Shown: positions 17,785-26,809, counted from the first letter of the stretch. The stretch is 64,000 bases of DNA from an uncultured Clostridium sp. (GCF_934754925.1 NZ_CAKVJA010000006.1:12944-76943); one strand, 5' to 3'. Notes: generated by a model not told the origin, from the sequence alone. A program made the numbers and translations.

Positions 17785-18633
17785 TTAAGCATTATAATTG
17801 TAGAATCCTCTTCCAGTTTTTCTACCTAACCATCCTGCTCTAACATACTTTCTTAAAGTACTACTAGCTCTATATTTAGTATCTCCTGTTTCATTATATA
17901 AAACATCCATAATAGCTAAACAAACATCTAATCCAACTAAGTCTCCTAATGCTAAAGGTCCCATAGGATGATTTGCACCAAATTTCATAGCTGTATCTAT
18001 GTCTTCAACTGATGCAATTCCTTCTTGAAGAATAAATGAAGCTTCGTTAATCATTGGGATAAGTATTCTATTAACTACAAATCCTGGTGCTTCTGCAACT
18101 TCTACTGGTTCTTTACCAATTGCTAAAGATAATTCCTTAACAGCATCGAAAGTTTCTTGTGAAGTAGCCATACCTCTTATAATTTCAACAAGCTTCATTA
18201 CTGGAGCTGGATTAAAGAAATGCATTCCTATAACCTTTTCTGGTCTACTAGTTGCTGAAGCAACCTCTGTTATTGATAAAGAAGAAGTATTTGAAGCTAA
18301 AATGGTTTCTGGTTTACAAATCTTATCTAACTCAGCAAATATTTCTTTTTTAATTTTCATGTTTTCAATTGCAGCTTCAACAACTAAGTCGCAATCTGCA
18401 GCTAAATTCATATCAGTAGTTCCTGAAATTCTAGATAATATATCTTCCTTAGTTTCATCTGTCATTTTTCCCTTAGAAACTAATTTAGATAAACTTTTAT
18501 TAATTCCAGCAAGTCCTCTTTCAACAAATTCATCTTTAATATCTCTAACTATTACTTCATATCCCTTTTGAGCAAAAGCTTGAACTATACCTGCACCCAT
18601 AGTTCCTGCACCTAAAACAAAAATCTTTTCCAT
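17785..18633 (-). CDS. hbd: 3-hydroxybutyryl-CoA dehydrogenase
   Basis: 282 residues. Reduces acetoacetyl-CoA to 3-hydroxybutyryl-CoA with NAD(P)H in the butyrate pathway. The Rossmann motif is at the start: IFVLGAGTMGAGIVQAFAQ. The catalytic region shows SSLSITEVASATSRPEKVIG, MHFFNPAPVMKLVEII (active-site His) and APGFVVNRILIPMINEA. Last gene of the operon, separated from etfA by 133 bases that contain a GC-rich hairpin. GGGGAGAGG ribosome binding site. Terminator at 17627-17663. Confidence 0.98.
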   Translation of the reverse strand: MEKIFVLGAGTMGAGIVQAFAQKGYEVIVRDIKDEFVERGLAGINKSLSKLVSKGKMTDETKEDILSRISGTTDMNLAADCDLVVEAAIENMKIKKEIFAELDKICKPETILASNTSSLSITEVASATSRPEKVIGMHFFNPAPVMKLVEIIRGMATSQETFDAVKELSLAIGKEPVEVAEAPGFVVNRILIPMINEASFILQEGIASVEDIDTAMKFGANHPMGPLALGDLVGLDVCLAIMDVLYNETGDTKYRASSTLRKYVRAGWLGRKTGRGFYNYNA

Positions 18634-18716
18634 AATAACCTCTCCCCTTTACAAATAATAATAAATTATAAATATTAACCCTTAAATACTTGCTAATCTT
18701 CTCTATTTATCTCTTT

Positions 18717-18753
18717 CTCCGGGGGCAATCCAAATATTGGATTGACCCCGGAG
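18717..18753 (-). other. GC-rich intercistronic hairpin between etfA and hbd
   Basis: CTCCGGGG pairs with CCCCGGAG, then after one mismatch CAATCCA pairs with TGGATTG around a five-base loop. There is no T-run after it on the minus strand, so it is not a standard terminator. It is an RNA stability or processing candidate. Confidence 0.7.
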
Positions 18754-18766
18754 GAACATACATTTT

Positions 18767-19792
18767 TTAACAGTTAACTAACTCTATTGCTACTTCATTC
18801 ATTTCTTTAATTCTATTTATCATTTCTGGTATAACTTTATTTAAATCTCCAACTATTGCATAGTCTGCAACCTTCATAATTGGAGCAGCTTCATCTTTAT
18901 TAATAGCTATTATCATATCTGATTCTTGCATACCAGCAACATGTTGAATTGCTCCTGAAATACCACAAGCAATATAAATTGTTGGTCTTACAGTTTTACC
19001 AGTTTGTCCAACTTGATAATCTCTCTCTATCCATCCCTTATCTACAGCACCTCTTGATGCACCAACAACACCACCTAAAGCAGTTGCTAACTCTTGTAAT
19101 AATCCGAAGTTTTCTTTACTTCCAACCCCTCTACCACCAGCAACTATAACTTTAGCTTCTCCTATATCAACAATATCTTTATTAGCTTTAACTACTTCTA
19201 AAACTGTAGTTCTAATATCTGATGCTTCTAAATTAACATTAACATTTTCTATACTATAATTTTCTTTCTTTTCAGTTAACTTTGAGAATACCCCTGGTCT
19301 TACAGTAGCCATTTGTGGTCTGTGATTTGGACAAGCAATTGTTGCCATTAAGTTACCACCAAATGCAGGTCTTGTAGCAAGTAAATCACCATTAGTAATA
19401 TCTACTGCTAAAGATGTACAATCTGCAGTTAATCCTGTTGAAAGTCTAGCCGCAACTCTTGGACCTAAATCTCTACCTATAAAAGTAGCACCAATAAATA
19501 ATATTCCTGGTTTTCTTTCATTTGCTAAATCACAAAGAACCTTTGTATATCCATCTGTTGTATAATTTTCTAACTCTTCATGCTCAGCTACTAATACTTC
19601 ATCAGCACCATGCTCACCTAAAGTATCTGCTAAACAAGCTACATTATTTCCTAATAACACAGCAGTAAGATTAACTCCTAATTCATCTGCTAATCTTCTA
19701 CCTTCTCCTAATATTTCTAGAGAAACCTTTTGTAATTCACCATTTCTTTGTTCAGCGAATACCCAAACGCCATTATATTCTGATATATTCAT
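18767..19792 (-). CDS. etfA: Electron transfer flavoprotein, alpha subunit
   Basis: 341 residues. Partner of EtfB; with butyryl-CoA dehydrogenase it couples crotonyl-CoA reduction to ferredoxin reduction by flavin-based electron bifurcation. The N-terminal domain is followed by the FAD-binding half: VIVAGGRGVGSKENFGLLQE, VGASRGAVDKGWIERDYQVG, TGKTVRPTIYIACGISGAIQ and SDMIIAINKDEAAPI are the classic EtfA stretch. It lies 22 bases after etfB and ends before a GC-rich hairpin. Confidence 0.98.
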   Translation of the reverse strand: MNISEYNGVWVFAEQRNGELQKVSLEILGEGRRLADELGVNLTAVLLGNNVACLADTLGEHGADEVLVAEHEELENYTTDGYTKVLCDLANERKPGILFIGATFIGRDLGPRVAARLSTGLTADCTSLAVDITNGDLLATRPAFGGNLMATIACPNHRPQMATVRPGVFSKLTEKKENYSIENVNVNLEASDIRTTVLEVVKANKDIVDIGEAKVIVAGGRGVGSKENFGLLQELATALGGVVGASRGAVDKGWIERDYQVGQTGKTVRPTIYIACGISGAIQHVAGMQESDMIIAINKDEAAPIMKVADYAIVGDLNKVIPEMINRIKEMNEVAIELVNC

Positions 19793-19814
19793 CTCAAAAT
19801 TCCCTCCTATTATC

Positions 19815-20594
19815 CTAGATGTAGTGCTTCTCTTTTAATTTTCCTAATACATATGCTACTGCTTCTGGAGCTGATTCTTTAACAATTTCACCTGCTCCCT
19901 TAGCTTCTTTAGTCATAGATTTCTTAACCTTAGTTGGAGAACCCTTTAATCCTAACTCTTCAACTGGTACATCAAGATCTGCTGCAGTCATAACCTTAAC
20001 TTCTTTTTCTGCAGTATCGAAGATATATTGAACATTCATATATCTTGGGTGATTTAATTCTTCAATTGCAGTTAAAAGTACTGGCGTTTGAACTTTAATT
20101 AATTCATATCCATCTTCTAATGCTCTATTAACTACTAAACCATCTTCATTAACTTCTACACCTTGTACATAAGTTACTTGTGGTACATTTAAATGTTCAG
20201 CTATTTCTGGTCCAACTTGTGCAGTATCTCCATCGATAGCTTGTCTTCCACCGAAGATTATATCGTATTCTAAATTTTTAATTGCTGCTGCAATTGTTTT
20301 TGAAGTTGCTAATGTATCAGCTCCTCCAAATGCCCTATCAGTTAAAAGAATAGCTTCATCAGCTCCCATGCATAAAGCTTCTCTTAATGCATTTTTTGCT
20401 TGAAGAGGTCCCATACTAATTACAGTCACGTGTGCCCCATAATTATCTTTTAATTGTAATGCTGCTTCTAAAGCATGCTTATCTTCTGGATTTATTATTG
20501 AAGGAACACCATCTCTTATAAGAGTTCCTGTTTTTGGATCAATTTTTACAACAGTTGTATCTGGTACTTGTTTTAAACAAACTACTATCTTCAT
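19815..20594 (-). CDS. etfB: Electron transfer flavoprotein, beta subunit
   Basis: 259 residues. MKIVVCLKQVPDTTVVKIDP and SIINPEDKHALEAALQLKD open it. AGADTLATSK-type (here GGADTLATSKTIAAAI) and FGGRQAIDGDTAQVGPEIAE carry the FAD/AMP site of bifurcating EtfB, and PRYMNVQYIF is the recognition loop. Forms the Bcd/EtfAB complex with its neighbours. It starts 15 bases after bcd and is followed by etfA. Confidence 0.98.
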   Translation of the reverse strand: MKIVVCLKQVPDTTVVKIDPKTGTLIRDGVPSIINPEDKHALEAALQLKDNYGAHVTVISMGPLQAKNALREALCMGADEAILLTDRAFGGADTLATSKTIAAAIKNLEYDIIFGGRQAIDGDTAQVGPEIAEHLNVPQVTYVQGVEVNEDGLVVNRALEDGYELIKVQTPVLLTAIEELNHPRYMNVQYIFDTAEKEVKVMTAADLDVPVEELGLKGSPTKVKKSMTKEAKGAGEIVKESAPEAVAYVLGKLKEKHYI

Positions 20595-20609
20595 TATTAA
20601 AGCCTCCTC

Positions 20610-21749
20610 TTATCTTAATGCAGCGCCTGCAATAACCATCTTTTGAACTTCAGAAGTTCCTTCATAGATTTCAGTTATCTTGGCATCTCTCATCATTCTT
20701 TCAACTGGATATTCCTTAGTATATCCATATCCACCATGAATTTGAACAGCCTTAGTTGTTACATCCATAGCAACTTCAGCCGCAAATAATTTTGCCTTAG
20801 CAGCATCTACTGAATATGGCATCTTATTTTGTTTAAGCCATGCAGCTTTATATACTAATAGCTTAGCAGCCTCAATTTTTGTTTCCATTTCTGCAATCAT
20901 CCATTGTAACCCTTGGAATGCTGATAAAGGTCTACCAAATTGCTTTCTTTCCTTCATATATTTAACAGCTTCTTCATAAGCTCCTTCTGCAATTCCTAAA
21001 GCTTGAGCAGCTATACCAATTCTTCCTCCATCAAGAGTTTTCATTGCTATACCAAATCCCTTACCTTCTTTTCCGATTAAATTTTCTTTTGGAACTATAC
21101 AATTTTCAAATATAAGCTCAGTTGTAGAAGATGCTCTAATTCCTAACTTATCTTCCTTCTTACCAATTGAGAATCCAGGGAAATCTTTTTCAACTATAAA
21201 AGCAGATATTCCTCTAGTACCTTGTGACTTATCAGTCATGGCAAATACTATGAAAGTATCTGCAACTCCACCATTTGTTATAAATATTTTAGAACCGTTT
21301 AAAATATAATTATCTCCATCTAACACAGCTGTAGTTTGTTGTCCTGCAGCATCTGTACCTGCACCTGGTTCAGTTAAACCGAAAGCACCAATTTTTTCAC
21401 CCTTAGCAAGTGGCACTAAATATTTTTCCTTTTGTGCTGGAGTTCCATTTTCATATATTAACGAAGCACAAAGTGAAGTATGAGCAGAAACAATAACACC
21501 TGTTGTTCCGCAAACCTTTGATAATTCTTCAACAGCGACGATATATGATAATACATCTCCACCAGCGCCACCTAATTCCTTAGGAAATGGTATTCCCATC
21601 ATTCCTAATTCAGCCATCTTCTTCACATTCTCCATTGGAAATCTTTCTGTTTCATCTATTTCCGCAGCTATAGGTTTTACTTCGTTAACTGCAAATTCTC
21701 TTACCATTTGTCTCACTAACTCTTGTTCTCTAGTTAATCCAAAATTCAT
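20610..21749 (-). CDS. bcd: Butyryl-CoA dehydrogenase
   Basis: 379 residues, acyl-CoA dehydrogenase family. Reduces crotonyl-CoA to butyryl-CoA in complex with EtfAB. MNFGLTREQELVRQMVREFA, LTEPGAGTDAAGQQTTAVLD, FITNGGVADTFIVFA, IQIHGGYGYT-type (here VQIHGGYGYTKEYPVERMMR) and ITEIYEGTSEVQKMVI are present; Glu in YEGTSE is the usual catalytic base. The frame opens ten codons earlier at 21779, but GGGAGG precedes the ATG at 21747-21749, giving the normal family length. Confidence 0.98.
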   Translation of the reverse strand: MNFGLTREQELVRQMVREFAVNEVKPIAAEIDETERFPMENVKKMAELGMMGIPFPKELGGAGGDVLSYIVAVEELSKVCGTTGVIVSAHTSLCASLIYENGTPAQKEKYLVPLAKGEKIGAFGLTEPGAGTDAAGQQTTAVLDGDNYILNGSKIFITNGGVADTFIVFAMTDKSQGTRGISAFIVEKDFPGFSIGKKEDKLGIRASSTTELIFENCIVPKENLIGKEGKGFGIAMKTLDGGRIGIAAQALGIAEGAYEEAVKYMKERKQFGRPLSAFQGLQWMIAEMETKIEAAKLLVYKAAWLKQNKMPYSVDAAKAKLFAAEVAMDVTTKAVQIHGGYGYTKEYPVERMMRDAKITEIYEGTSEVQKMVIAGAALR

Positions 21750-21826
21750 TGCTTTTTTACCTCCCTGAAATACCCTCATTTACGTGTGTAATACACTTGC
21801 TTATATATTTAAATTTAATTAAATAA

Positions 21827-22636
21827 CTATTTATTTTGGAAATTCTTTGATCTTCTTTCTAAAAATGCAGTCATTCCTTCAACTTGATCTTCAGAATCAA
21901 AACACTTTCCAAAATTCTCTGCTTCAATTTCAATAGCTTTATCTATATCTACTTGCATTCCTCTATTAATAGCATCTTTACAAAGCTTAACAGCTATTGG
22001 TGCATTAGCACAAATAGTCAATGCCATCTTCTTAGTTTCTTCCATTAAGTTTTCTAATGGTACAACTTTATTAACTAATCCGATTCTTAAGGCTTCTTCA
22101 GCATTAATCATTCCACAAGTATAAATTAACTCCTTAGCTTTACCTAAACCAACTATTCTAGGTAATCTTTGAGTTCCTCCAAAACCTGGTGTAATTCCAA
22201 GACCAGCTTCTGGTTGAGCAAATTTTGCCTTTTCTGAAGCTATTCTTATGTCACATGCCATAGCAAGTTCGCATCCGCCACCTAAGGCAAATCCTGAAAT
22301 TGCAGCTATAACTGGCTTGTCTAATTTTTCTAATTTTCTGAATACTTTATTACCTAAAAGACCAAACTCTTCTCCACCCTTAGAGTCTAAATCTTTCATT
22401 TCAGCTATATCAGCTCCAGCAACAAAAGATTTTTCTCCGGCACCTGTAAGTATTACACAATAAACATTATTGTCTCTCTCAATATTTGTAATAGCTAAAT
22501 CTAATTCTCTTAAAGTATCTGAGTTTAAAGCATTTAATGCTTTTGGTCTGTTTATTGTTATAATTGCTAAATTCCCTTCTTTTTCAAGAGCTACATTTTT
22601 TAACTCTTCTTCTAAAATAACATTTTTAATCTCCAT
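21827..22636 (-). CDS. crt: 3-hydroxybutyryl-CoA dehydratase (crotonase)
   Basis: 269 residues. Dehydrates 3-hydroxybutyryl-CoA to crotonyl-CoA. The crotonase oxyanion-hole segments are SFVAGADIAEMKDLDSKGGE and AAISGFALGGGCELAMACDI; the catalytic glutamates lie in GGGCELAMA and in QPEAGLGITPGFGGTQRLP. The open frame extends to 22768, but the ATG at 22634-22636 follows GAGGAGGAGA and gives the normal length. First gene of the operon; a Rex operator lies 48-65 bases upstream. Confidence 0.98.
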   Translation of the reverse strand: MEIKNVILEEELKNVALEKEGNLAIITINRPKALNALNSDTLRELDLAITNIERDNNVYCVILTGAGEKSFVAGADIAEMKDLDSKGGEEFGLLGNKVFRKLEKLDKPVIAAISGFALGGGCELAMACDIRIASEKAKFAQPEAGLGITPGFGGTQRLPRIVGLGKAKELIYTCGMINAEEALRIGLVNKVVPLENLMEETKKMALTICANAPIAVKLCKDAINRGMQVDIDKAIEIEAENFGKCFDSEDQVEGMTAFLERRSKNFQNK

Positions 22637-22683
22637 AAATTCTCCTCCTCTTATACCCATAAATAACATAAATACCCGATTTA

Positions 22684-22701
22684 TTGTTAGATAATTAACA
22701 A
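22684..22701 (-). promoter_or_regulatory. Rex operator upstream of crt
   Basis: TTGTTAG-ATAA-TTAACAA, one base away from the clostridial Rex consensus TTGTTAA-N4-TTAACAA. It lies between crt and its predicted promoter region, so NADH-poor conditions should repress the butyrate operon. Confidence 0.9.
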
Positions 22702-22917
22702 AGCTTATCAAAAAAACTCTTATATATCCTTTTCTTTGGTTAGAAGATTCTGAATAATTATAACCCACTTACAATTATAATATCTAAATTTATCATTTGC
22801 AATCAATATTTTCTTTTTTAGTATATAATTTACATTTTTTCAAATATTTTTCTTATAGCATATTTTCTTTTTCTATTTTTCATCTTTCTTTTCTATTGCA
22901 TACTTATTAACAAAGTA

Positions 22918-22950
22918 AAAAATAGTTGTTGCATAAGCAACAACTATTTT
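22918..22950 (-). terminator. Terminator of rex
   Basis: AAATAGTTGTTGC and GCAACAACTATTT stem with ATAA loop, followed by a T-run on the minus strand; it separates rex from the crt operon. Confidence 0.85.
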
Positions 22951-23578
22951 AATTATCTTTCATTAAATATACTAAAGTTAATAAACTTTCTGACAGATGA
23001 ACATTTTCTACCTTAACATCTTCAGGCACAACTAAATCTACAGGTGCAAAGTTCCAAATGCCTTTTATTCCACCTTTAACTAACATATCACTAACCTTTT
23101 GTGCATTAATTCTTGGAACACATATAATTCCAATATCTACTCTATTTTCTTGTAAAAATTCAGATAAAGTATCTATATCTCTAATTTCAATATCTCTTAT
23201 TCTCATTCCTACAAGCTTTGGATTAGCATCAAAAATGCACTCAATAGATAAACCTAACTCTGAAAATCTATTATAATTAGCAATTGCCTGCCCTAAATTA
23301 CCTGCACCAATTATTACTCCTGTATATTCCTTATCTAGTCCTAAAATCAAACTTATTTGTTTATATAATTCTTTTACATTATATCCGTATCCTTGCTGCC
23401 CAAAGTCACCAAAATTATTTAAATCTTGTCTTATTTGAGATGCTGTAAATCCAATTTTCTCACCTAACTCTTTAGATGAAATTCTATCTACATCATTTCT
23501 CATTAACTCTTTCAAATATCTATGGTACTTTGGTAATCTTTTAATTACTGCCATAGAAACATTCTTCTTTTTCTCCAT
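22949..23578 (-). CDS. rex: Redox-sensing transcriptional repressor Rex
   Basis: 209 residues. Homodimeric NADH/NAD+ sensor that binds DNA when NADH is low. The winged helix spans about residues 10-80 (VIKRLPKYHRYLKELMRNDV, then ISSKELGEKIGFTASQIRQD, then LNNFGDFGQQGYGY). The Rossmann domain has VIIGAGNLGQAIANY (GxGxxG). The domain-swapped C-terminal helix ends NVHLSESLLTLVYLMKD. It is directly upstream of crt, whose leader bears a Rex site. AAGGAG precedes the ATG. A minus-strand TATAAT at about 23618-23623 may be its own -10; its -35 is weak. Confidence 0.98.
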   Translation of the reverse strand: MEKKKNVSMAVIKRLPKYHRYLKELMRNDVDRISSKELGEKIGFTASQIRQDLNNFGDFGQQGYGYNVKELYKQISLILGLDKEYTGVIIGAGNLGQAIANYNRFSELGLSIECIFDANPKLVGMRIRDIEIRDIDTLSEFLQENRVDIGIICVPRINAQKVSDMLVKGGIKGIWNFAPVDLVVPEDVKVENVHLSESLLTLVYLMKDN

Positions 23579-23799
23579 AGTATATGAATCTCCTTAATAC
23601 ACTTCAATAATATTTCTATTATAATCCAACTTTGATAATATAATAACATACTTTTTGTTTTTTTTCTAGAATTTAATATATAAGTAAAACTTTTTTATAT
23701 AATTCCCAAATTTAGTTTTTCCTATTTATTTAATTTTATTAACTTTTTTCTATGAAAATTTTTAAAGGTTTGCAAATATTTTTACTTATTTAAAAAATA

Positions 23800-23941
23800 G
23801 AGACTTATGTATAACTTAGCAGATCAGTTATACATAAGTCTCGTATAGAAGCAAAGTCAAATATTATGGACTATTTGACTTGTATACAAGCATCAAAGTG
23901 ACCTTGTATGCTATACCCTTACGCCTAAAATGTTCTCGACT
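23800..23941 (-). ncRNA. Structured RNA of unknown family with terminator, upstream of rex
   Basis: Transcription from the consensus promoter at 23948-23976 would begin near 23941. The minus-strand RNA shows a closing stem GTATAG/CTATAC, hairpin GCATACAAG/CTTGTATAC (one mismatch) and hairpin AAGTCAAATA/TATTTGACTT, a three-way junction. It ends with a strong terminator (AGACTTATGTATAACT with AGTTATACATAAGTCT, then TATTTTTT). The 5' tail has TTTTAGGCGTAAGGG. ACGAGAC before the terminator recalls the yybP-ykoY leader at 29.6 kb, but the GGGGAGTAG core is missing. It is either a leader for rex (220 bases away) or an independent small RNA. Confidence 0.6.
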
Positions 23942-23947
23942 TATCTT

Positions 23948-23976
23948 ATTATAAACAAGGTGATATTCTTTGTCAA
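23948..23976 (-). promoter_or_regulatory. Consensus promoter of the structured RNA
   Basis: TTGACA, 17 bases, TATAAT on the minus strand. The -35 starts four bases after the stop codon of the CadA-type ATPase. Confidence 0.85.
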
Positions 23977-23979
23977 TAT

Positions 23980-26172
23980 TTATCGAATTATTCTCATTGA
24001 ATTTAAAACAGCTATTAATGTTACTCCAACATCAGCAAAAACTGCAGCCCACATATTTGTTAAACCTAATACAACCAAAAACATTACTATTACTTTAACA
24101 CCTAATGAAAATATTATATTTTGCCATAAAATTTTATTAGTTCTCCTAGATACTCTTATAGCTTCTGATATTTCTTCAATTTTGTCTTTCATTAAAACAA
24201 CATCAGCTGCTTCTATTGCTGCATCTGATCCTATTCCTCCCATAGCAACCCCTATATCAGCCCTTGCTAAAACAGGTGCATCATTTATTCCATCACCAAC
24301 AAATAATACTTTTCCCTTTGAATTTTTCTTGCTTAGTATATCTTCTATCTTACTTACCTTATCTCCTGGTAAAAGCTCTGAATATACCTCATCTATTCCT
24401 ATATCTTTTGCTACTTTATCCGCAACATTTTTATTGTCACCTGTAAGCATTATAGTGTTCTTTATTCCAACATCCTTTAATTCAGATAAGGCTTCTTTTA
24501 CGTTTTCCTTTATTTCATCTGAAATAACTATATTTCCTTTATACTCACCATTAATAGCAACATGAACTATTGTTCCAATAGAATCTATATTATCATAATT
24601 TATATTATTCATTTCCATCAATTTACTATTCCCAAGTAAAACATCATCTTCTCTTATAGTTACTTCTATTCCATGGCCTGAAATTTCTTTATAATCTTTT
24701 ATTTCATCTTTATTAATATCTTTTCCATAGGCCTTTGCTATTGATACTGCAATTGGATGATTTGAATGTATTTCTCCCATAGCAGTAATTTCTAGCAATT
24801 CATCTTTAGTTATATTTTTAGCATTTATTTCAGTAACTTCAAAAACTCCTTTTGTTAGCGATCCAGTCTTATCAAATACTACTACCTCACTATCTTTAAG
24901 AGCCTCTAAATAATTTCCTCCCTTAACTAAAATACCTTTTTTAGAAGCAGCTCCTATTCCTGAGAAAAATCCTAATGGAATTGAAACAACTAAAGCACAC
25001 GGACAAGATACAACTAATATAGAGAGCGCTTTATAAATCCACTCTGAAAAGGTAGCATCTTTAATTATAATAGGTGGTATTATAGCTACTAACACTGCAA
25101 TTGCAACTACTATTGGAGTATAAACCTTTGCAAATTTAGTTATAAACTTTTCTGTTGGAGCCTTTTTATTTGATGCATTTTCTACTAATTCTAAAATTCT
25201 AGCAACTGTTGATTCTCTAAACTCCTTATATACCTTTACTTTTAAAACACCATTATTATTTATTGAACCTGATAATATTTCATTTCCAATTGTAACTTCA
25301 CGTGGTACTGATTCTCCCGTCAACGCAGATGTATCTATGAAACTTGTTCCTTCTAAAATAATTCCATCTAAAGGTACTCTTTCTCCTGGCTTAACAATAA
25401 TAGATTCTCCTATAAATACTTCTTCTGGTGATACTTTAACCTCCTTACCATCCCTTAAAACATTTGCATAATCAGCTCTTATATCCATAAGAGAAGATAT
25501 TGATTTTCTTGATTTATTTACAGCATACCCTTGAAATACTTCTCCTATTTGATAGAACAACATAACTGCAACAGCTTCTGGATATTCTCCAATAAAGAAT
25601 GCACCTATTGTAGCAATACTCATTAAGAAATTTTCATCAAAAATTTCTCCTCTGAGAATATTCTTAATAGCACTTAATATTACTTCTCCACCTATTATTA
25701 AATAACTTATTCCAAATAGCATAAATGATAATAAATTTTCATTACTTTTATAAGCTAATGCAATAACATAAACTATAGCTCCAATTATTAATAACAAATT
25801 ATCTTTAACATATCCTAGAAATCCATTATTATTTTCCTTAATTTCATGAGTATGACCATGATGTTCTTCTTCATGATTTTCATACTTACTATTACTACAA
25901 CAACTACTAGTACATTTTGCCTTATTAGAATCTATAACTTTATTATCTAATTTTTCAATGACTTTAACATGTGGTTCTAACTTTTTAACTATTAACTTAA
26001 TTTCATTTACTATACTGTTTTTTTCTCTTTCTTCATGAATTTCTACTGTCAATACTGTTGTGGAGAAATTTAATGAGGCATTTTTTATTCCATTTATTTT
26101 ATTAACTTTAGCTTCTATTTTGCTAGCACAATTAGCACAATTTAACCCACTTAAAACTAATTTAAATTCCAT
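23980..26172 (-). CDS. cadA: Cd/Zn/Pb-exporting P1B-type ATPase
   Basis: 730 residues, membrane P-type ATPase exporting soft divalent cations. N-terminal HMA domain: SGLNCANCASKIEAKVNKI. A linker with CTSSCCSN and a His-rich patch (EEEHHGHTHE, about residues 98-112) suits Zn/Cd delivery. The transmembrane metal site is SCPCALVVS (about residue 391). The phosphorylation site is VFDKTGSLTKG (Asp near 434; usually DKTGT, here Ser). Also GHGIEV (HP-type loop: SNHPIAV), TGDNK and FVGDGINDAPVLARA. It lies 28 bases after the ArsR gene, whose operator controls both. The name cadA/zntA is by family; the true metal preference is not readable. Confidence 0.93.
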   Translation of the reverse strand: MEFKLVLSGLNCANCASKIEAKVNKINGIKNASLNFSTTVLTVEIHEEREKNSIVNEIKLIVKKLEPHVKVIEKLDNKVIDSNKAKCTSSCCSNSKYENHEEEHHGHTHEIKENNNGFLGYVKDNLLLIIGAIVYVIALAYKSNENLLSFMLFGISYLIIGGEVILSAIKNILRGEIFDENFLMSIATIGAFFIGEYPEAVAVMLFYQIGEVFQGYAVNKSRKSISSLMDIRADYANVLRDGKEVKVSPEEVFIGESIIVKPGERVPLDGIILEGTSFIDTSALTGESVPREVTIGNEILSGSINNNGVLKVKVYKEFRESTVARILELVENASNKKAPTEKFITKFAKVYTPIVVAIAVLVAIIPPIIIKDATFSEWIYKALSILVVSCPCALVVSIPLGFFSGIGAASKKGILVKGGNYLEALKDSEVVVFDKTGSLTKGVFEVTEINAKNITKDELLEITAMGEIHSNHPIAVSIAKAYGKDINKDEIKDYKEISGHGIEVTIREDDVLLGNSKLMEMNNINYDNIDSIGTIVHVAINGEYKGNIVISDEIKENVKEALSELKDVGIKNTIMLTGDNKNVADKVAKDIGIDEVYSELLPGDKVSKIEDILSKKNSKGKVLFVGDGINDAPVLARADIGVAMGGIGSDAAIEAADVVLMKDKIEEISEAIRVSRRTNKILWQNIIFSLGVKVIVMFLVVLGLTNMWAAVFADVGVTLIAVLNSMRIIR

Positions 26173-26200
26173 ACAAGATTCCCCCTTTATTTTTTCATAT

Positions 26201-26569
26201 TTATTCAGTGATATGTTTTAATCCTTCATCAAATATATGCTTGATATGTTCATCCTCTAATGAATAATAAATTATCTTTCCTGAACGTCTAAATTTAACA
26301 AGCCTAGCGGCCTTTAAAACCCTTAGCTGATGAGAAATTGCTGACTGGCTAACATTTAATAAAACTGCTAAATCACAAACACACATTTCTGATTCAAATA
26401 ATGCACAAAGTATTTTTATTCTTGTACTATCTCCAAAAACCTTAAACAGTTCTGCTAAATCATATAAAGTTTCGTCCTTTGGTAATTTCTCTTTCACTTC
26501 ACTAACTATTTCCCCATGTATAACATTACATGAGCAACTTTCAATATTGTTATCAACATTATTTTTCAT
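26201..26569 (-). CDS. ArsR/SmtB-family metal-sensing repressor (CadC/CzrA-like)
   Basis: 122 residues. Winged helix: LFKVFGDSTRIKILCALFES, then EMCVCDLAVLLNVSQSAISH. EMCVCDL resembles the ELCVCD alpha-3 motif of CadC/ArsR sensors. The C-terminal DEHIKHIFDEGLKH matches the alpha-5 zinc site (DxH ... ExxxH) of SmtB/CzrA types, so both site types are possible. It probably represses its own operon with the downstream ATPase until Cd/Zn/Pb binds. The operator lies at 26637-26664. Confidence 0.93.
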   Translation of the reverse strand: MKNNVDNNIESCSCNVIHGEIVSEVKEKLPKDETLYDLAELFKVFGDSTRIKILCALFESEMCVCDLAVLLNVSQSAISHQLRVLKAARLVKFRRSGKIIYYSLEDEHIKHIFDEGLKHITE

Positions 26570-26636
26570 AATATATTCACTCCTATAATAAATAGTATTT
26601 GTATTTAAAGTAATATTTATATTTATTATTATATAT

Positions 26637-26664
26637 AAACATATGAATAATTGTTCATATGTTT
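26637..26664 (-). promoter_or_regulatory. SmtB/ArsR-type operator upstream of arsR-cadA
   Basis: AAACATATGAATAATTGTTC is the left part of a 28-base near-perfect palindrome; its core TGAATA-AT-TGTTCA follows the SmtB/CzrA 6-2-6 pattern. It lies in the AT-rich promoter region of arsR. Confidence 0.8.
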
Positions 26665-26742
26665 ATATTATTATTATATGCTTATCCTACTAAATTAGTC
26701 AACATTATTTTTTCCAAATAATTCTTATATATTTTACATAAA

Positions 26743-26791
26743 AAAAAGCACCTAAATTAGTAATTTGCTTAAAACTAATTTAGGTACTTAA
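26743..26791 (-). terminator. Terminator of the P2-type ATPase gene
   Basis: ACCTAAATTAGT and ACTAATTTAGGT stem with a 12-base loop, followed by CTTTTTTTT on the minus strand. Confidence 0.9.
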
Positions 26792-26809
26792 TTATTTAAA
26801 CTTATTTTA

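Noticed and set aside
23930..24565. 211-codon open frame on the plus strand
   Set aside because: Antisense to the conserved CadA-type ATPase, no ribosome binding site, low-complexity composition.
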